Assembly (NCBI RefSeq): GCF_003473485.1
Contig: NC_053045.1
Location: forward strand, 58,012,494 to 58,076,493
Source of the DNA: Medicago truncatula
Lineage: Eukaryota > Streptophyta > Magnoliopsida > Fabales > Fabaceae
Length of the DNA: 64,000 nucleotides
Reading direction: 5' to 3'
Under the pieces are notes generated by a model. The model saw nothing but the letters and a program-made list of their open reading frames with translations, was not told where the DNA came from and ran no database searches. Made by a program: the position numbers and the translations under genes. Below are positions 34,130 through 46,479 of this stretch, piece by piece (the stretch's first letter is position 1; the number at the start of each line of letters is the position of its first letter).

Positions 34130-36370
34130 CCGTTTGGCCCGACTTCTTTTCAGCTTCTCTATATTTTTAAGGAGAAGCTAAGCCAAACACAATATCAATA
34201 AAGTACCTTCGAAAAGAAGTACTTTTTTTAGAATGCATAAAATTAAATGGAGTGAGCTTTAACAAAAAGTTGTTGAATGTTACTTCAAAAAACTATTTCT
34301 CCGTAATTTATTTCACAAGCACCTCTCTTCAACTCACGTTGACAACCTTTTCTTTTATTTTTTAATATTATATTTCAATTTTTTTTTTTTTCCATATAAT
34401 TTTTTTTGAACCGTTTGGCACACTGGTGTGGGTTGAATTTGTCACAATATCAAGAGTTAAGTAAGTTTAGTCCCTGTCTATATATCATTTTTTGTTTTTA
34501 GTCCTAATTTTTTTTTCAAGCAATGGTTCTCCAAATGTTTTCTGTCAGTAAATTTGGTCCTCAGTTGTTAAATGTTACACATATTTACAGGGATATTAGA
34601 GATGTATATTCTTGTACTTGTGATGTAACTGTCTTTGATTTGAATGGATATGCTAATAAGTGGTATGCAATATGCTTTATAGTTTATATAGTTAGACTAT
34701 TATTTATCTTTTAAGTGAATTTCTTTATCTTTATAGGTCATGTCCCCAGTTTTTTAACTATTGATATGCACTATGCAACATGCTGGAACAGTTGTACAAT
34801 TCATAAAGATTATTTGAATGGATAAAAATTTAAAAGTGGATATAAGTTCTGTTCTTGTTTTTGGTAAAAAATAAAATTTCACATAACCACCGAAGTTAAG
34901 ATCATGTAACTCCTCTTACGTAAGAAAGGATTTGTGTTATAGGCTTTGGCAGTTTATTTTTTTAACAGAGTTGCTTTGATTTTAATGTAAGGACTTGACA
35001 TTGGGGGATTTATGTTATGTATAATTACTAATTACTACTATGATACTATATCATTGGAGGGGGTCATATTTCATTGTAATATTTGATGAAATATTTTTCT
35101 TTTAGGAGGTATTTGATGGAGAAGTGAGAGGTAGTCGTGGGTTTAATTTGTCACTGATGTCTGATATAAAATCCTATTTGAAATGATCTATTACATAAAA
35201 CATCTATACGGGAATTGTGTAACCCGTTTCCGTTAGTCATAAAAGACTAATATACGTTTGAGTAGAAGTGGTATGTAGCTGCCCTATGTCAAAGTACCTC
35301 TAGTACCAGGAACACAAATCATGTGTGCATGAGAATGCTGCCCAAACCATTTGAGTTTTGTGGTTTGTTATTTAGACACGCTTATGTTCTCAAAAGTCAA
35401 AACACTTGGAGGCAAGGGCCCGTTTGGTGGCCAAGATTAGGAGATTATCATATCCTACTCAAGTCTATTGTTTGATGCACCTATAGGATATGATAAACTA
35501 ACCATATCATTAATTCTATCTTATTTGTCTTGCGTTGCTCTTCCTCTCTAGTCGTCTCGCGTTTGCAACCATTGTGTCTCTCCATCTAATACAATGCATT
35601 TTTCTTTTCTTTTTTCTCTTCATTTTCCCTCTTTATAATGGTTCTTGTTTAAGAGAAATCGATACTAGGTTTTACTCGTAAATGATTCTCCTCTTTGCCC
35701 GGATTCCTAGTAATGCGTAGAATTGATTTCAGAGCAATTGGTTCAAGATGAAATTGATTATATTTTTATCTCGTGTTCACAGATGGGAGATGGGTCTTGT
35801 CTTCCTCAACTATGCATATTTCCCTGTTTACTACCGGTTCTCATTCACAGTTGTATATCTTTGACTATGAGTAGTCTTCATTTACTACCGGTTCTCGTTC
35901 ACAATTGTTGATTTTTTATACAAAAATTATGGCGTGTTGAAGTTACTTGTTCTGCACAGTGTATTGTACATCTTTGACTATGAGTGGTTTTCATTTGTTC
36001 TGCAACTTGATTTACATTTTGAATTTATGTGTGAATTTGATTATTCAAATTGAAGTGAATTCTCCTTAATAGTGTATGAAATTGGTATAGTATTAATAAT
36101 AAATAGATAGATAGATATCCTTCAGATAGATAGCAGCAGAGTTATTGCATCGAGTATAGGATTGGTAATAATATGGTTTGTTTTACTTGGGCAATTTGGA
36201 AATTGAGAAACCAGATCATTTACACCAAAACTAGTTTGACCAGTTGATTAAGAATGTGAAGATTATGGTTTGGTGTTGGCTAAAAGCGAAAATTGAAGGT
36301 TTTAATTATGTGTTGAATGAACCAATGGGGTTTTAATCTTTTGGTGAGTTTGGGAGCTAAAAGATGGAAA
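34130..36370. other. Gene-less stretch with MITE-like boundaries
   Basis: 34126-34440 begins 'ggtaccgtttggcccgac' and contains further 'ccgtttggc' motifs, as many plant MITEs do. Another such start is 'gggcccgtttggtgg' at 35417. At 35825-35910 'tttactaccggttctc' is repeated about 55 bp apart. No gene is recognisable. Confidence 0.35.
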
Positions 36371-36399
36371 AGCTAGCACTCACCTTCTCTCTCACCTCC

Positions 36400-37230
36400 T
36401 TTTTTGACGCAAGCCAAAACAAGGAGTTTCATGAGAGAAAAAACATGCTCCAAATACACTGAGGAGAGTTAATTCATGGAGACCATAGCAGAAGGTTTTA
36501 GACTTCCTCAACTTAGTTAATACATGGTTGAATGAGATTACTTCCAGGAGATTAATCAAAGGAAAACAAAAGAAGTTAAAAACGTCGGAAATAACATAAA
36601 TGGTAAATCTCTTTCTTTGCGAGAGTATGGACACTGTCTGTCACTTTACCCCTTTGTATAATAAAAACAACTTGAAAGTTACCTTTCAATGATAACAGGG
36701 CCCTATAAATGGAAAAAATATAACCATATTCTGAATTATCAGATTTCGTCGTGCACATCATCAAACAAAGCTTATATCTTCCACCCTGAGGCTGAGATTA
36801 TTCTTCAGACTTAAGTTGCACCTTCCGAAAGCGTATATCTTTTCTCCCATAATCTCCAAAGCGTCATACAATACCAAGTCAACTTTACGCACCCAAAAAT
36901 TAGATACGCAAAATCCTCAGCTTGACCAAGAAGACTAGTAAATGTAATCCCTCGTGGATATTCATGTTGTTTGATATTGATACCTTGTTTATTTTAATGT
37001 AAAAATCGTTAATTGAATTTCGAAGCCACGCTAGATTATGTTCGAATCGGTTAAAATTTATAGTTGAATGATTTTGACTTGGTTCTAAATATCTAACAAC
37101 ACCACCAAATAAGATAGACCTGTTGGTAGAGTTCATTCCCAAATCATCATTAGATAAGTTGCAATCAAGCAAAGAGTAGAGACCTAAATTGAAGATTTTG
37201 CTCCATTTATCAGACTGAATACGATTATCC
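36400..37230 (-). pseudogene. Relic of a leucine-rich-repeat (TNL-type) resistance gene
   Basis: On the minus strand, from 37172, the reading LDCNLSNDDLGMNSTNRSIL, then FGGVVRYLEPSQNHSTI and FNRFEHNLAWLRNSI has the spacing and wording of the C-terminal LRRs of plant TIR-NB-LRR proteins (SDCNLSDDDL... L.LS.N.F). Pieces further along (36576-36860) may correspond to the post-LRR domain. Frames are interrupted repeatedly, there is no NB or TIR domain, and no splice structure survives. The family is inferred from the LRR wording only. Confidence 0.42.
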
Positions 37231-37739
37231 CGGAAGGCTTGAGCAACTTCACAATCTCTTATTTATTTTATTTATTGGTACTACACATTTACTTTTCTAC
37301 TTGATACTAACTTGTTCTCGTTCCTATGTCCTGTTAATGTTTTTAAGACACGCTAGCTTATCATAAGAGCTTGCTTTCAAACCATTCTTTGTTCATGCTT
37401 GATTGTATGCTATCAACAAGTAAATCGCCTGAGACGACTTGAAACTAAGCAAAATATGAGCTAAAAAACATAAGTCAAGCTAACAGTAACCATCACCGTA
37501 AATACCAGGCAAACAAATTTGTCAACTACACTGATAGAACAAAATATTTATCCAGTGATACAACACTCATAAACACTGTGTTTGGTAAAAGTGATTTAGC
37601 AAAGAAAATAGATAGAAACGCAACAGAAAGAGGGAGAGTCATCACCTCATTTGGTTCAAGAAGGGAAGGGGGATAACATACATTACATAGCGAATAACTT
37701 CCACAACTGCTGTAAAACAATTACACAATTTTGACCATG

Positions 37740-37862
37740 TAAAATCATTAATCAAATCTAGAATCTTTGAATTTGTTACCACGGTGAAACTTATCATTTC
37801 TCCAAAACCATTAATCATATCTAGAATCATTGCATTTGTTACTAGGGTGATACTTATCACTT
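37740..37862. repeat. Two-copy tandem repeat, about 64 bp
   Basis: 'cattaatcaaatctagaatctttgaatttgttac' and 'cattaatcatatctagaatcattgcatttgttac' follow each other, each ending '...acttatca'. No gene. Confidence 0.75.
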
Positions 37863-37990
37863 TTACTGCTATGGAATGTTTTAAGACTTGAAAGACCAGC
37901 CTAGAGAGCTAAGCAAAAGCAAAAATAGAATCCAGTTCCCCCTTTTCGACACAAGTCAACAAGAAGCATTTGCGAGCAAGCATAAAAAAC

Positions 37991-38173
37991 AAATAAACCT
38001 TCAATTTGATCCATAAACTATCATTATGTCTCCTATTTGGTCTCTAAATGAAAGAAATGTGATGAGTAATCCTTAAACTACCCTTAATCAAACTACCACT
38101 TTTCTATAGTTCAAGCTCAAGGACCAAATAGGAGGGAGAATAATAATTCAGAGATCAAATTGAAGGTTTATTT
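37991..38173. mobile_element. Short MITE with perfect 20-bp terminal inverted repeats
   Basis: 'aaataaaccttcaatttgat' at 37991-38010 is exactly inverted at 38154-38173. The inner arms share 'cctatttggtc' and 'gaccaaatagg'. Confidence 0.8.
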
Positions 38174-38174
38174 C

Positions 38175-38885
38175 ATAATAATATAGGGAGAATAATGACT
38201 AATACCATTGGAATGACAGAGTGAAAGAATTATAACGAACAAAACAGAAACACCCCAAAGAGCAGAACAAAAAGCACAATGAGTTGCAATAATGTGGCTT
38301 CAAACATACAAAAAAAAATAAAAAATCCCATACATAAGGTTGACAAGCAAAGCATACTATAGCAACCAACAAAAACACCAGAGGATGTCGAAGAGTCATG
38401 TGATCATTACTCACAAGATTGAGAACCTACTTCGAAGGAAATTCCCAAAATCTCTTACCTATTTGCTTTTGGTATTATCCTCTAAAACATAGGACAGAAA
38501 ATACTCATAGAAGGGAATGCCTTGCACACAATACTACTACATAAACTAACAAACCCAAATGATATCGTAATGATTAATAATTGAACATAGAAGCAAATTG
38601 CTTCCTATAAACTAGCATTAATTTACCCGTCTAAAAACGCTATAACTTCAAATCAAAGAATTTGTAACGAGTATTCTCCGCCAGCAACTGCTCAATCCTG
38701 TAGTATATATATACCCAAACAAACAAACAAAGTAATGCAACCATAAAAGATATTTATTTATTGGATGATTAATTATGTACAATATTTTTACAGTAATTTC
38801 CCAATTCATATAAAATAAATACAATCCTACAATGAGCATTCACAGATCATGACAAAGCATTGATGAATGGAACAGAAAGTACCAA
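38175..38885. other. Probable 3' region of the glycine-rich gene
   Basis: No coding feature. Part of it should be the 3' UTR and terminator of the minus-strand gene whose stop is at 38891. Confidence 0.35.
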
Positions 38886-38890
38886 CGAAA

Positions 38891-39445
38891 TCAGCAAATT
38901 GGAGCCAATCTAGCTGGAACCTTTTCCCTATCAGAATCAACAATAGATCCATCTGCAATAATTCTCACAATCTTTTTAACTGCAAAATGCAAACAATTCG
39001 ATAACATAATCCACGACAACACCCGATAAACGAAATCAAAAGCTGGATCCTGCAACGACGACGAATGTTCATCCCAATTCTCTCCCTCTCCAAATCTATT
39101 AAAATTCCAATCACCACCTCCTCCTCCTCCTCCTCCAAAACCACCACCACCACCGAAAATACCGTCACCGCCATCACCAAAGAATAACCCCTCACCTCCG
39201 TTATCATCGCCCGACAACTTCCGTCTTGTTCGTCGTTTCCTCCGGGTAAGCGTCCGACGTGGTATCCTACGTGTGCTAGGTTTGACCGGCGGCGGAGCCA
39301 CTGCATCGCAAGGATGAATCATTGCTGAGATCTGATCGGAAGATGGATCGGCGATGGAAAATTGATAGGCGCGAAGGATGCAGAGACTTTTGGCGGCGGT
39401 GACGGTGTCGGCGATCATCATCATCATCATCGTCGTGAATCTCAC
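38891..39445 (-). CDS. Glycine-rich plant protein of unknown function (184 aa)
   Basis: An uninterrupted frame with clear coding composition (GC-richer than its surroundings). It begins MRFTTMMMMMIADTVTAAKS. A basic block follows at about residues 58-76 (RRIPRRTLTRRKRRTRRK), then an acidic and poly-Gly block at about 85-115 (GGGGGFGGGGGGGGDW). The C-terminal segment appears conserved (DPAFDFVYRVLSWIMLSNCL, HFAVKKIVRI) and could include one amphipathic or membrane-associated helix. The basic stretch could act as a nuclear or organellar signal. No catalytic motif is visible. The true start might be a methionine among the M-run. I do not recognise the family. Confidence 0.68.
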   Translation of the reverse strand: MRFTTMMMMMIADTVTAAKSLCILRAYQFSIADPSSDQISAMIHPCDAVAPPPVKPSTRRIPRRTLTRRKRRTRRKLSGDDNGGEGLFFGDGGDGIFGGGGGFGGGGGGGGDWNFNRFGEGENWDEHSSSLQDPAFDFVYRVLSWIMLSNCLHFAVKKIVRIIADGSIVDSDREKVPARLAPIC

Positions 39446-39559
39446 GCAAAGTTTGTATTGGTTTTTGTTATGTTTTTTTCAGCTGAAGATGAGAAGCGAA
39501 AGACAAATACATTTGGTTATAGAAGAATGTTGAGGCTACAAGTTTCACAAAAACGATGA

Positions 39560-40220
39560 CGTGTCGGGTTGACCATGACATCATTTGGGCTTATGGGCCT
39601 CACTGCGGTCCTTTGGAGTTACTCACAAGTTTTGGAAACAAAAATTGCTTTTTAACACCTCAAAAATAGTACATAAATGCCTCATAACAATTAACTAACT
39701 ACCATTAACTAAATGTTCCAATGACAGTAAATCACTTTTCCATAAAACACAGTCATTTCTCCCACAAACCTATTTTTTTCAGCTTCAAACTTCAAACAAA
39801 TAACAAAATCTAGTTATTCAAAAATATAGTAAATACTAAATAATAAGTGGTGTGTGACTCACTATCAATTTTTTTTTGTATCCATGTCTCACTAAAGGAC
39901 ATTTGTTATCTACTTGAGATATTCCTTACTACTCTCTCTCTCACGAAATCCTCTACATTTTTCTCATGTGCAGAATGCTAATCCTCTCCATTGTCACATG
40001 TTTTTTAACTCTCTCTCTCTCTCTCTCTCTCATAATGGTTTAGAAAATTCAAACCCTTATTTTGACAATAGAATGACAATAATAATTAAAAACTAACACA
40101 CATAAATGGAGAAGTCTAAATTCAAATTCCAATCATATTGTTCGGTCTGACATTTTCATATTTTTTTTCCAAATGAGTTAAAGATTTGTGAACTTTATTT
40201 AAACAATGTTAGAATTTAAT
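39560..40220. other. Gene-less stretch
   Basis: Upstream region of the glycine-rich gene and spacer. A short (CT)n run lies at 40009-40031. No gene. Confidence 0.35.
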
Positions 40221-40235
40221 GTAAAATTGGATAAT

Positions 40236-40375
40236 TATCATTTTTTTTTATAGATAGACAAAGTGATAAATAATTATTAAAACTTACACATACAAGTGAA
40301 ATGATCAAGGTTCAGATTGGTTACAATATCCGACCTAACAATTTCAACATTTTTATCAATTGAGTTACTTTTAGA
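40236..40375 (-). mobile_element. Decayed SINE of the 8018 type
   Basis: The plus strand has 'ttttatagatagacaaagtgataaa', 'acacatacaagtgaa', a ruined B box ('aaggttcagattgg'), 'ccgacctaacaatttcaacattt' and A-box complement 'tatcaattgagttact', in the same order as the SINE at 8018-8160. Confidence 0.7.
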
Positions 40376-40379
40376 CATG

Positions 40380-41600
40380 TTTTATTATTCTAGGGAAATG
40401 CAAACCGGCGCCCCTGGTGCACTGATTAAGGATATGAAAAAGAAATTTATATAGTAATTAATGTATTGAAATTGTGTAATTAATTTATAATAAAGTAAAA
40501 AACAGTTTCCTTTTATAATAATAATTTCCTTTTATAACGTGACCTTTATTCTATTATACCCCTATCATTTCTCGCCATTTCCTTTTACTTTAGAACATTA
40601 TGAACATTATTATCTTGAAGTAATGCCCCCATCCAAAGCAACTTTATATTCATAAATATTTGCTTTGTAATTAACTAATCTCGTAAATGTCCACTTTATT
40701 TTTTACATCCTACACATTTCCACGTGTTTGACCCTATACACCCTATAGGGTCCTACAAAGAAACAGCTGGGCGAGCTTTAGCCCAGTGTTTGGTATATTC
40801 TACTCTTGGCCGTGTTATTAAAATTATCTCCATAGATTAGGTCTTGTTATTAAAATGTTCATTATGTTTGAATAGTACGTGTTTAATCATTAATCAAATA
40901 TTGGAGATATTTACCAGAAGAAAGATAAATTAAAAAAGCTTGATGATCACTTTATTTAAAGATAACCACAAAACTACAATTGAATTCCATCCACAGAAAC
41001 AAGTTAGATAATTAATTATGTCCTTGTCAATTTTGATATTGCAGCAGTTGTTAATCACTGACCTTGTACGAAGAGTAATTGTCATTTTTTTATCATAACT
41101 TTTTTAATTCATTAATTTGGTCAGTTGTTGTTGTTTTAACGAAGTTATGAAATACTCTTGCTTTATTTTTTTGGTCATTTCTTGGTATACAAACTGTTAC
41201 TATGCAAATTCTAATTTGTTTATTTGCAGCCTAATTACTAACTAGACCCCATAATTGTGAGTCAAATGGTTATTATGACGTTTAATCACCTTTCATTGTC
41301 AAACAAGCCCACCTCACCTGTTACATTTATCTTATGGTGATTGGTGGCCAAAGCAAAGATGAGAATGACACCACATTAGAAATATACTTTTACAATAAAG
41401 AATTGTGCTTAAACTTTGTATGTAGAGAGTATATAGTAGGATTAGTAGCATACTTACTATTTACCATTCATTTCACGTTTCCTGTGGCTATAGGATTTGC
41501 AGGTGGTGTGATTCCATAACTCAAGGAATATAAATAACTTGAGTTATTTTTCTTCATCGAATATCAAGGTCTTGTATATCATTATTTCCTTTACTAAGCT
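40380..41600. other. Gene-less stretch and PP2C upstream region
   Basis: 40393 begins 'agggaaatgcaaaccggcgcccctggtgcactg', a familiar MITE start, but I found no matching right end. 'ggaatataaataact' at 41525 could be the PP2C TATA box. The 'catgcag' just before 41681 could close an intron in the 5' leader. Confidence 0.35.
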
Positions 41601-41685
41601 AAAATTTTCATTGCATATATGAACTTAGAACTATATATATGTTGAGTGTGTTAATTTCTAAAACAATAATTGGCATGCAGTTATC

Positions 41686-43705
41686 ATGGTTCATTTCCCA
41701 TCTTTTGTCAACGGATTGGCAAGAACTATGTCGATCAAGAAAGAGAAGAATTTTCGAAAGGATGATGCAAGGAAAGCTGTGGAAGAATTGGCAAAGGAAG
41801 CAAGAAAGAATGAATTGTTATTGAGTTCCTCTGGAGTTGTTAAGGCCAACAAGGATAATAGTTTTGTTTCTGTTTTTACACATAGAGGCCAAAAAGGAGT
41901 CAACCAAGATCGTCTTATTGTTTGGGAGGTATGCAATCTGGAAAAAATTTATATACTGTGTTGTGTTATAGATTAGATTAATGTAGGAATTATTATAATG
42001 TTGTAATTAATTTGTTGCTGATGCTAGGAATTTGGATGCCAACAAGACATGATGTTTTGTGGAGTTTTTGATGGGCATGGTCCTTGGGGACATTTTGTAG
42101 CCAAAAGGGTTAGGAAATTAATACCAGCTATTTTGCTATGCAATTGGCAAAAAAATCTGGCTGCAGCATCAATTGACCTAGATTTAAAGATGGAAGGTGA
42201 CAAAAATATTCATGGTTTAGACCTATGGAAGCAATCCTACATAAAAACTTTTGCTGCTGTTGACCAAGATTTGAAGCTGCACACTGGGATTGATTCATTT
42301 CAAAGTGGCACTACAGCTTTGACAATCATCAAACAGGTAATTTGAATCTTGAAAATGTTGGTCCTACAACTTGGTCAATGTTCAATTATTACTGCAGCAT
42401 TGCCAACTTCAGTGTCCCGAGAGTAGAGTAGTAGTTCGATACTAGTAAGAATGTAAAACTATACCGGTAATTTTATCTCTAACTTGGTGCTTAGGGTGGG
42501 GACTTACGTGGTTGTGTGATAAGGAGATTGATGATTTGATCCTCACCTTTAACATAAGATAAAACTAACAATATTAATATTTGTCATGTTAAAAAAAAAC
42601 ATGTTTCAATGAATTGGAGTCTAGAGCTTCTAAATATAAGTTCAATATACGTCCAAAAGACAACACAATGCATGAATATGCCAAAGCTACAAAAGATCGT
42701 TTCATGAGTTTCGCTATAATTTGCTAGATGCTATAAGTATCTTAATTTTTACTTGGTAACTATTTCAAAACTCAAGTTGAATTGAATGATTCAACCAATG
42801 GAACTATGAATCGACACCATCTAGTGTTTGATTACTCGAGTACATACATAGATCATGGTTCAGTCTCTACCTAAACAAAAGTATACTAACTATACAACGA
42901 ACTCTAAAGAAAATTTGAATTCAATTAACTCTGAAATATTTGTCATGAATATTTCAGGGTGAAAACCTTATTATAGCAAATGTGGGTGATTCAAGACTTG
43001 TGTTAGCAACCACTTCAGAGGATGGTACATTATTTCCACTGCAGCTTACCACTGACTTCAAACCAAATTTACCAAGTGAGATTTATCTTTGTCTTACATT
43101 ACACACACACACACTTGTGTAAAAAGTAACTGTATTTGTTCAAGAAATTTGAGTGTTGTAATATTTGTTGATTTCAGATGAGGCAGAACGCATAAAAGAA
43201 TCAAAAGGACGTGTATTTTGTATGAAAGATGAACCAGGAGTGTATAGGGTGTGGATGCCAAATGGTAAAACACCAGGATTAGCAATATCTAGAGCCTTTG
43301 GTGACTATTGTATGAAGGACTATGGTCTAATCTCAGTGCCAGATGTGACACATAGAAAACTTACCACTGGGGATCAATTTATCATCTTAGCAACAGATGG
43401 GGTATGTTTCTTTTTTTATAGAGTGAGCGTAACACATGTTAAAAAAAAAAAAAACTATTTATCTTTTTAAATTTTTGAAGTATTTAATTAATATTTTGGT
43501 TATGTCTTAGGTGTGGGATGTTGTATCCAACGAAGAGGCAGTGAAGATTGTTTGTGCAGCAGCACATAAAGAAAAAGCAGGTGAAAGGCTTGTGAAATAT
43601 GCCATACGTGAATGGAAAAGAAAGAGAAGTGGTATTGCAATGGATGATATGTCAGCAATTTGTCTCTTCTTTCATCAACTCCCACACACTAAAGCTTTTG
43701 ATTAA
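41686..43705 (+). CDS. Protein phosphatase 2C (plant clade E-like), complete
   Basis: Five exons: 41686-41928, 42028-42336, 42958-43075, 43178-43401 and 43511-43705, in frame with GT-AG borders, encoding 362 residues. The N-terminus MVHFPSFVNGLARTMSIKK is typical of one plant PP2C subgroup. The catalytic motifs follow in order: RGQKGVNQDRLIVWE, FCGVFDGHGPWGH (metal-binding DGH), SFQSGTTALT, ANVGDSRLVLA, DFKPNLPNEAERI, LAISRAFGDYCMKDYG, DQFIILATDGVWDV (metal-binding DG) and DDMSAICLFF. It should be a Mn/Mg-dependent Ser/Thr phosphatase in the cytosol or at membranes. The subgroup includes regulators of growth under drought, but that role here is inference. All key residues are present. Confidence 0.95.
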
Positions 43706-43719
43706 GATTAAGAAGAATT

Positions 43720-44100
43720 GTTAATTGCTTCCTTATATATGACACAGATTTGTTGTATCTATATTCTCTTAGACACTACTATTTAAAATGTAAATGAATT
43801 ATGAGACTCACTCCTATATGCTGTGACAGTTCCAGCCGTTACAGGCTATATACCTTCTTAAAATGAAATTCAGAGAAAATCATATGGACCATTACATGTG
43901 GGGAAGGTAATGAATAATTTGTGTGACAGTTGAACATTTTATTTTTTACAAAAATAATCGAAGACCCCATACTGATATACACATATTCATTGAATGTGCA
44001 CATATACCCCTAAGGGTATCAAATCAATCATTTCAAAGAAAGGGTAACGCCCATACTTTAGGCCAATAAAAAAAGGACGTGGATTGTGAGGTTGGCAATG
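43720..44100. other. Spacer between PP2C and the GGCT-like gene
   Basis: PP2C 3' UTR, then the promoter region of the next gene. No other feature. Confidence 0.4.
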
Positions 44101-44112
44101 TGCAGTCTCATG

Positions 44113-44120
44113 TATAAAAA
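44113..44120 (+). promoter_or_regulatory. TATA box of the GGCT-like gene
   Basis: 'gtataaaaagg' lies 112 bp before the ATG at 44225. Confidence 0.6.
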
Positions 44121-44224
44121 GGAATGAAACTGTGATTTTTGTTTGCGCCAATCAACTGAACCAATCATAGCCAACAAAACATAGTAGCTAGCTAAGTCTA
44201 AGCTGCTTTGTTTGTTGAGTTGTG

Positions 44225-46460
44225 ATGGGCGTTTCCTCTGATCTCTTGGCTTTGGCCTCCCTACACGGTGACGGTGACGTTGATGGTTACATCTCCATAT
44301 GCGGCTACGGTTCTCTCCTCTCCGGTAACTAACTAACTAATTAACTAACTTTCCTATAAAGAATTATTCAATCATCACTCTCTTAAACTAACTCTAACCC
44401 TTTGACAGAGAAAAGTGCTAGAAGCACGTTTCCTCACCTAATTAACTTCCGAACCGCCAGGTTAACTGGTTTTCGCCGTCTCTTCTCGGTTGTAGGAGCC
44501 TTCTTTTTTAATCATGGCATAGCCAACCTCAAAACTCAGGTGATGTGATGTCTCTTTTCCTTCTCCTTTCTACTTATTATTTTTAGTTATTGAGCAAGGG
44601 AATTTAGTTAATAATTGGGTTTATTTTCTTTGCAGGAAGTTGCTGGCCTCTCTGTTGAACCTTGTCAAGGTGAAACCATTATAATTACTGTTTTTGATAT
44701 TAAGAAATCAGAGGTATCGTTTTTTGTAACTTATGCTGTAAAAACTTTTGCTAATGCATCCAATTCAATCATATCTCATCAATCATCATTATATCAATTT
44801 GTTCTACTTGTTCTTAAAATATCTTCACAATTATCTACATGGTAAATCAATACTTTTTATCAATTTATTTATAAAAAAAGAAATAATAACTCTTTTTTTT
44901 TTTTTTATGTATCCAATTAATTATGAAGACAGATTCCAGCATTTATCAAAAGAGAGCGCGAATATCGCTTTTTATCTGTGAGTTGTCTTTCTTTTTATGA
45001 GCAAAAATATGAAATTTAATCCAAACATATCTGCTGCAAGAGTTCCAAATATAATCTGATAATTATTATTTATATTGTCAGGTTTTCCCTGAATCACTAG
45101 ATGGGGTGCCATTTACCAGTCCAGCAGTATGTTATGTTAATTCAAATGTTACATTTGTAGCTATTTTCCTATTCATAAATTAAGTAAATTGATTTTCCTG
45201 CTGGTTAGAATTAATTGTAAGATATGATGGTTTTTTTAGTTTGATGATATTGTGGTTTCTTCGCTGCAGGTCCTATGTGCATCTTACACTGATGAGGAAT
45301 TCTTTAAATTTAAATGTTGTGGTAATGTTCCAACTAATTATTATTACATTAGTTTGTGTGAAACTTGATTACATAATAAAAACTTGCATCTTCACTTTCG
45401 CAACCAATTCCTTACATTTTTTTATACAAATTACCATGAAGGGGATTGTTGGTTCTTTTCTGAGTACTGACACAAGTGAATATATAAGCACAAAAATTTG
45501 CAAGCATACTTATGATAACATGCATTATATTTCCCATGCTGCTCCTAATCAGTTGTCAGAACGGTTTATAAACTATAATAATACATTATAGCTGTGCCTT
45601 CTGTGTTTTTTTCTTTCTTGCAGAGGGAAGGGAAATATATTTTAAACAATATGGGGAATACAATATCCATAAGATTTGGCGTGATGACGCGTTACCATGT
45701 CGTGTTTATCTTCGACACTGGTCAGTAGTCTTCTAAATTTCAGTAATAATACAAAATTAATTGCTTCTGAGGTTTATATTCATTTTTCGAAAAGTGTGTT
45801 AATAAGCTATGCTTGAAAAGCAGATTTTGAGGTATAAATTACTATTATTTATAAAAAGTAAGTAAAAATAGATTGACATGGAAATGTGACAAGGGAATTG
45901 AGCATCTGATGATCAAACTAATTCCTGATACATCTTCTATGGGTTTGCACACAAACATTTCTCTGAAGATTGGGGGAGATCAGATCATTTAATTGTAACC
46001 AACTTTGAATATGATTATTATTCCTAATTAGTATTAGTATCTACTCATTGTCTTTTCATGATTTGGCTTTGTGATCGTAATATCGAAGTCGTGTTGAAGG
46101 ATTTGAATGTTGTTTAGTCCTTAATTCAGGAAAGAGGGTTGAATATCTCAGTTATCTAGCGCACACAACTTTATGAGTCATTTAGGTCTTCCATCTTTTA
46201 CATCAGTAGAAAGATTTCAATGAAACTAGCTTATGACTGCAATAATCTGAACAATTATTTTGTAAAATTAACTAATGGTAATGAGTTATTGCAGTGTCCT
46301 GGCAGCAAAAAGCTTAGGTGATGAAGCTTACAGTAACTTCTTGGACCATACCTTCATTGCTGATCGCGAAACAACAATTCGCAAGTACTTTGAGAAAATG
46401 GGCACAAGCATCATGGATGAAGAGCCTCCTGAATCTTTAAAAACACGTTACGGAGGTTGA
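44225..46460 (+). CDS. Gamma-glutamylcyclotransferase-like fold protein
   Basis: Eight exons: 44225-44324, 44409-44539, 44636-44713, 44933-44977, 45082-45126, 45270-45321, 45624-45720 and 46295-46460. All borders are GT-AG and the frame is continuous, giving 237 residues. The motif ICGYGSLLSEKSARSTFP near residue 26 is the glycine-rich YGSLL loop of the GGCT/AIG2/BtrG fold, followed by RTARLTGFRRLFS and VFDIKKSEIPAFIKREREY. The C-terminal half is helical (CVLAAKSLGDEAYSNFLDHT, FIADRETTIRKYFEKMG). I cannot fix a catalytic glutamate or a substrate. Plants have conserved uncharacterised proteins of this kind. The very short exons 4-6 (45, 45 and 52 bp) are unusual. Soluble, no signal peptide. 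Confidence 0.85.
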
Positions 46461-46479
46461 TCAGATCCAATAGTCGATA

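Noticed and set aside
35825-35910. Short direct repeat 'tttactaccggttctc' as a possible regulatory array
   Set aside because: Only two copies in gene-less DNA, with no associated gene or structure.
38965-39306. Alternative minus-strand frame of 113 codons inside the glycine-rich gene
   Set aside because: A shadow frame of poly-Glu and Val read from the glycine-repeat codons. The 184-codon frame has the better composition and ends.
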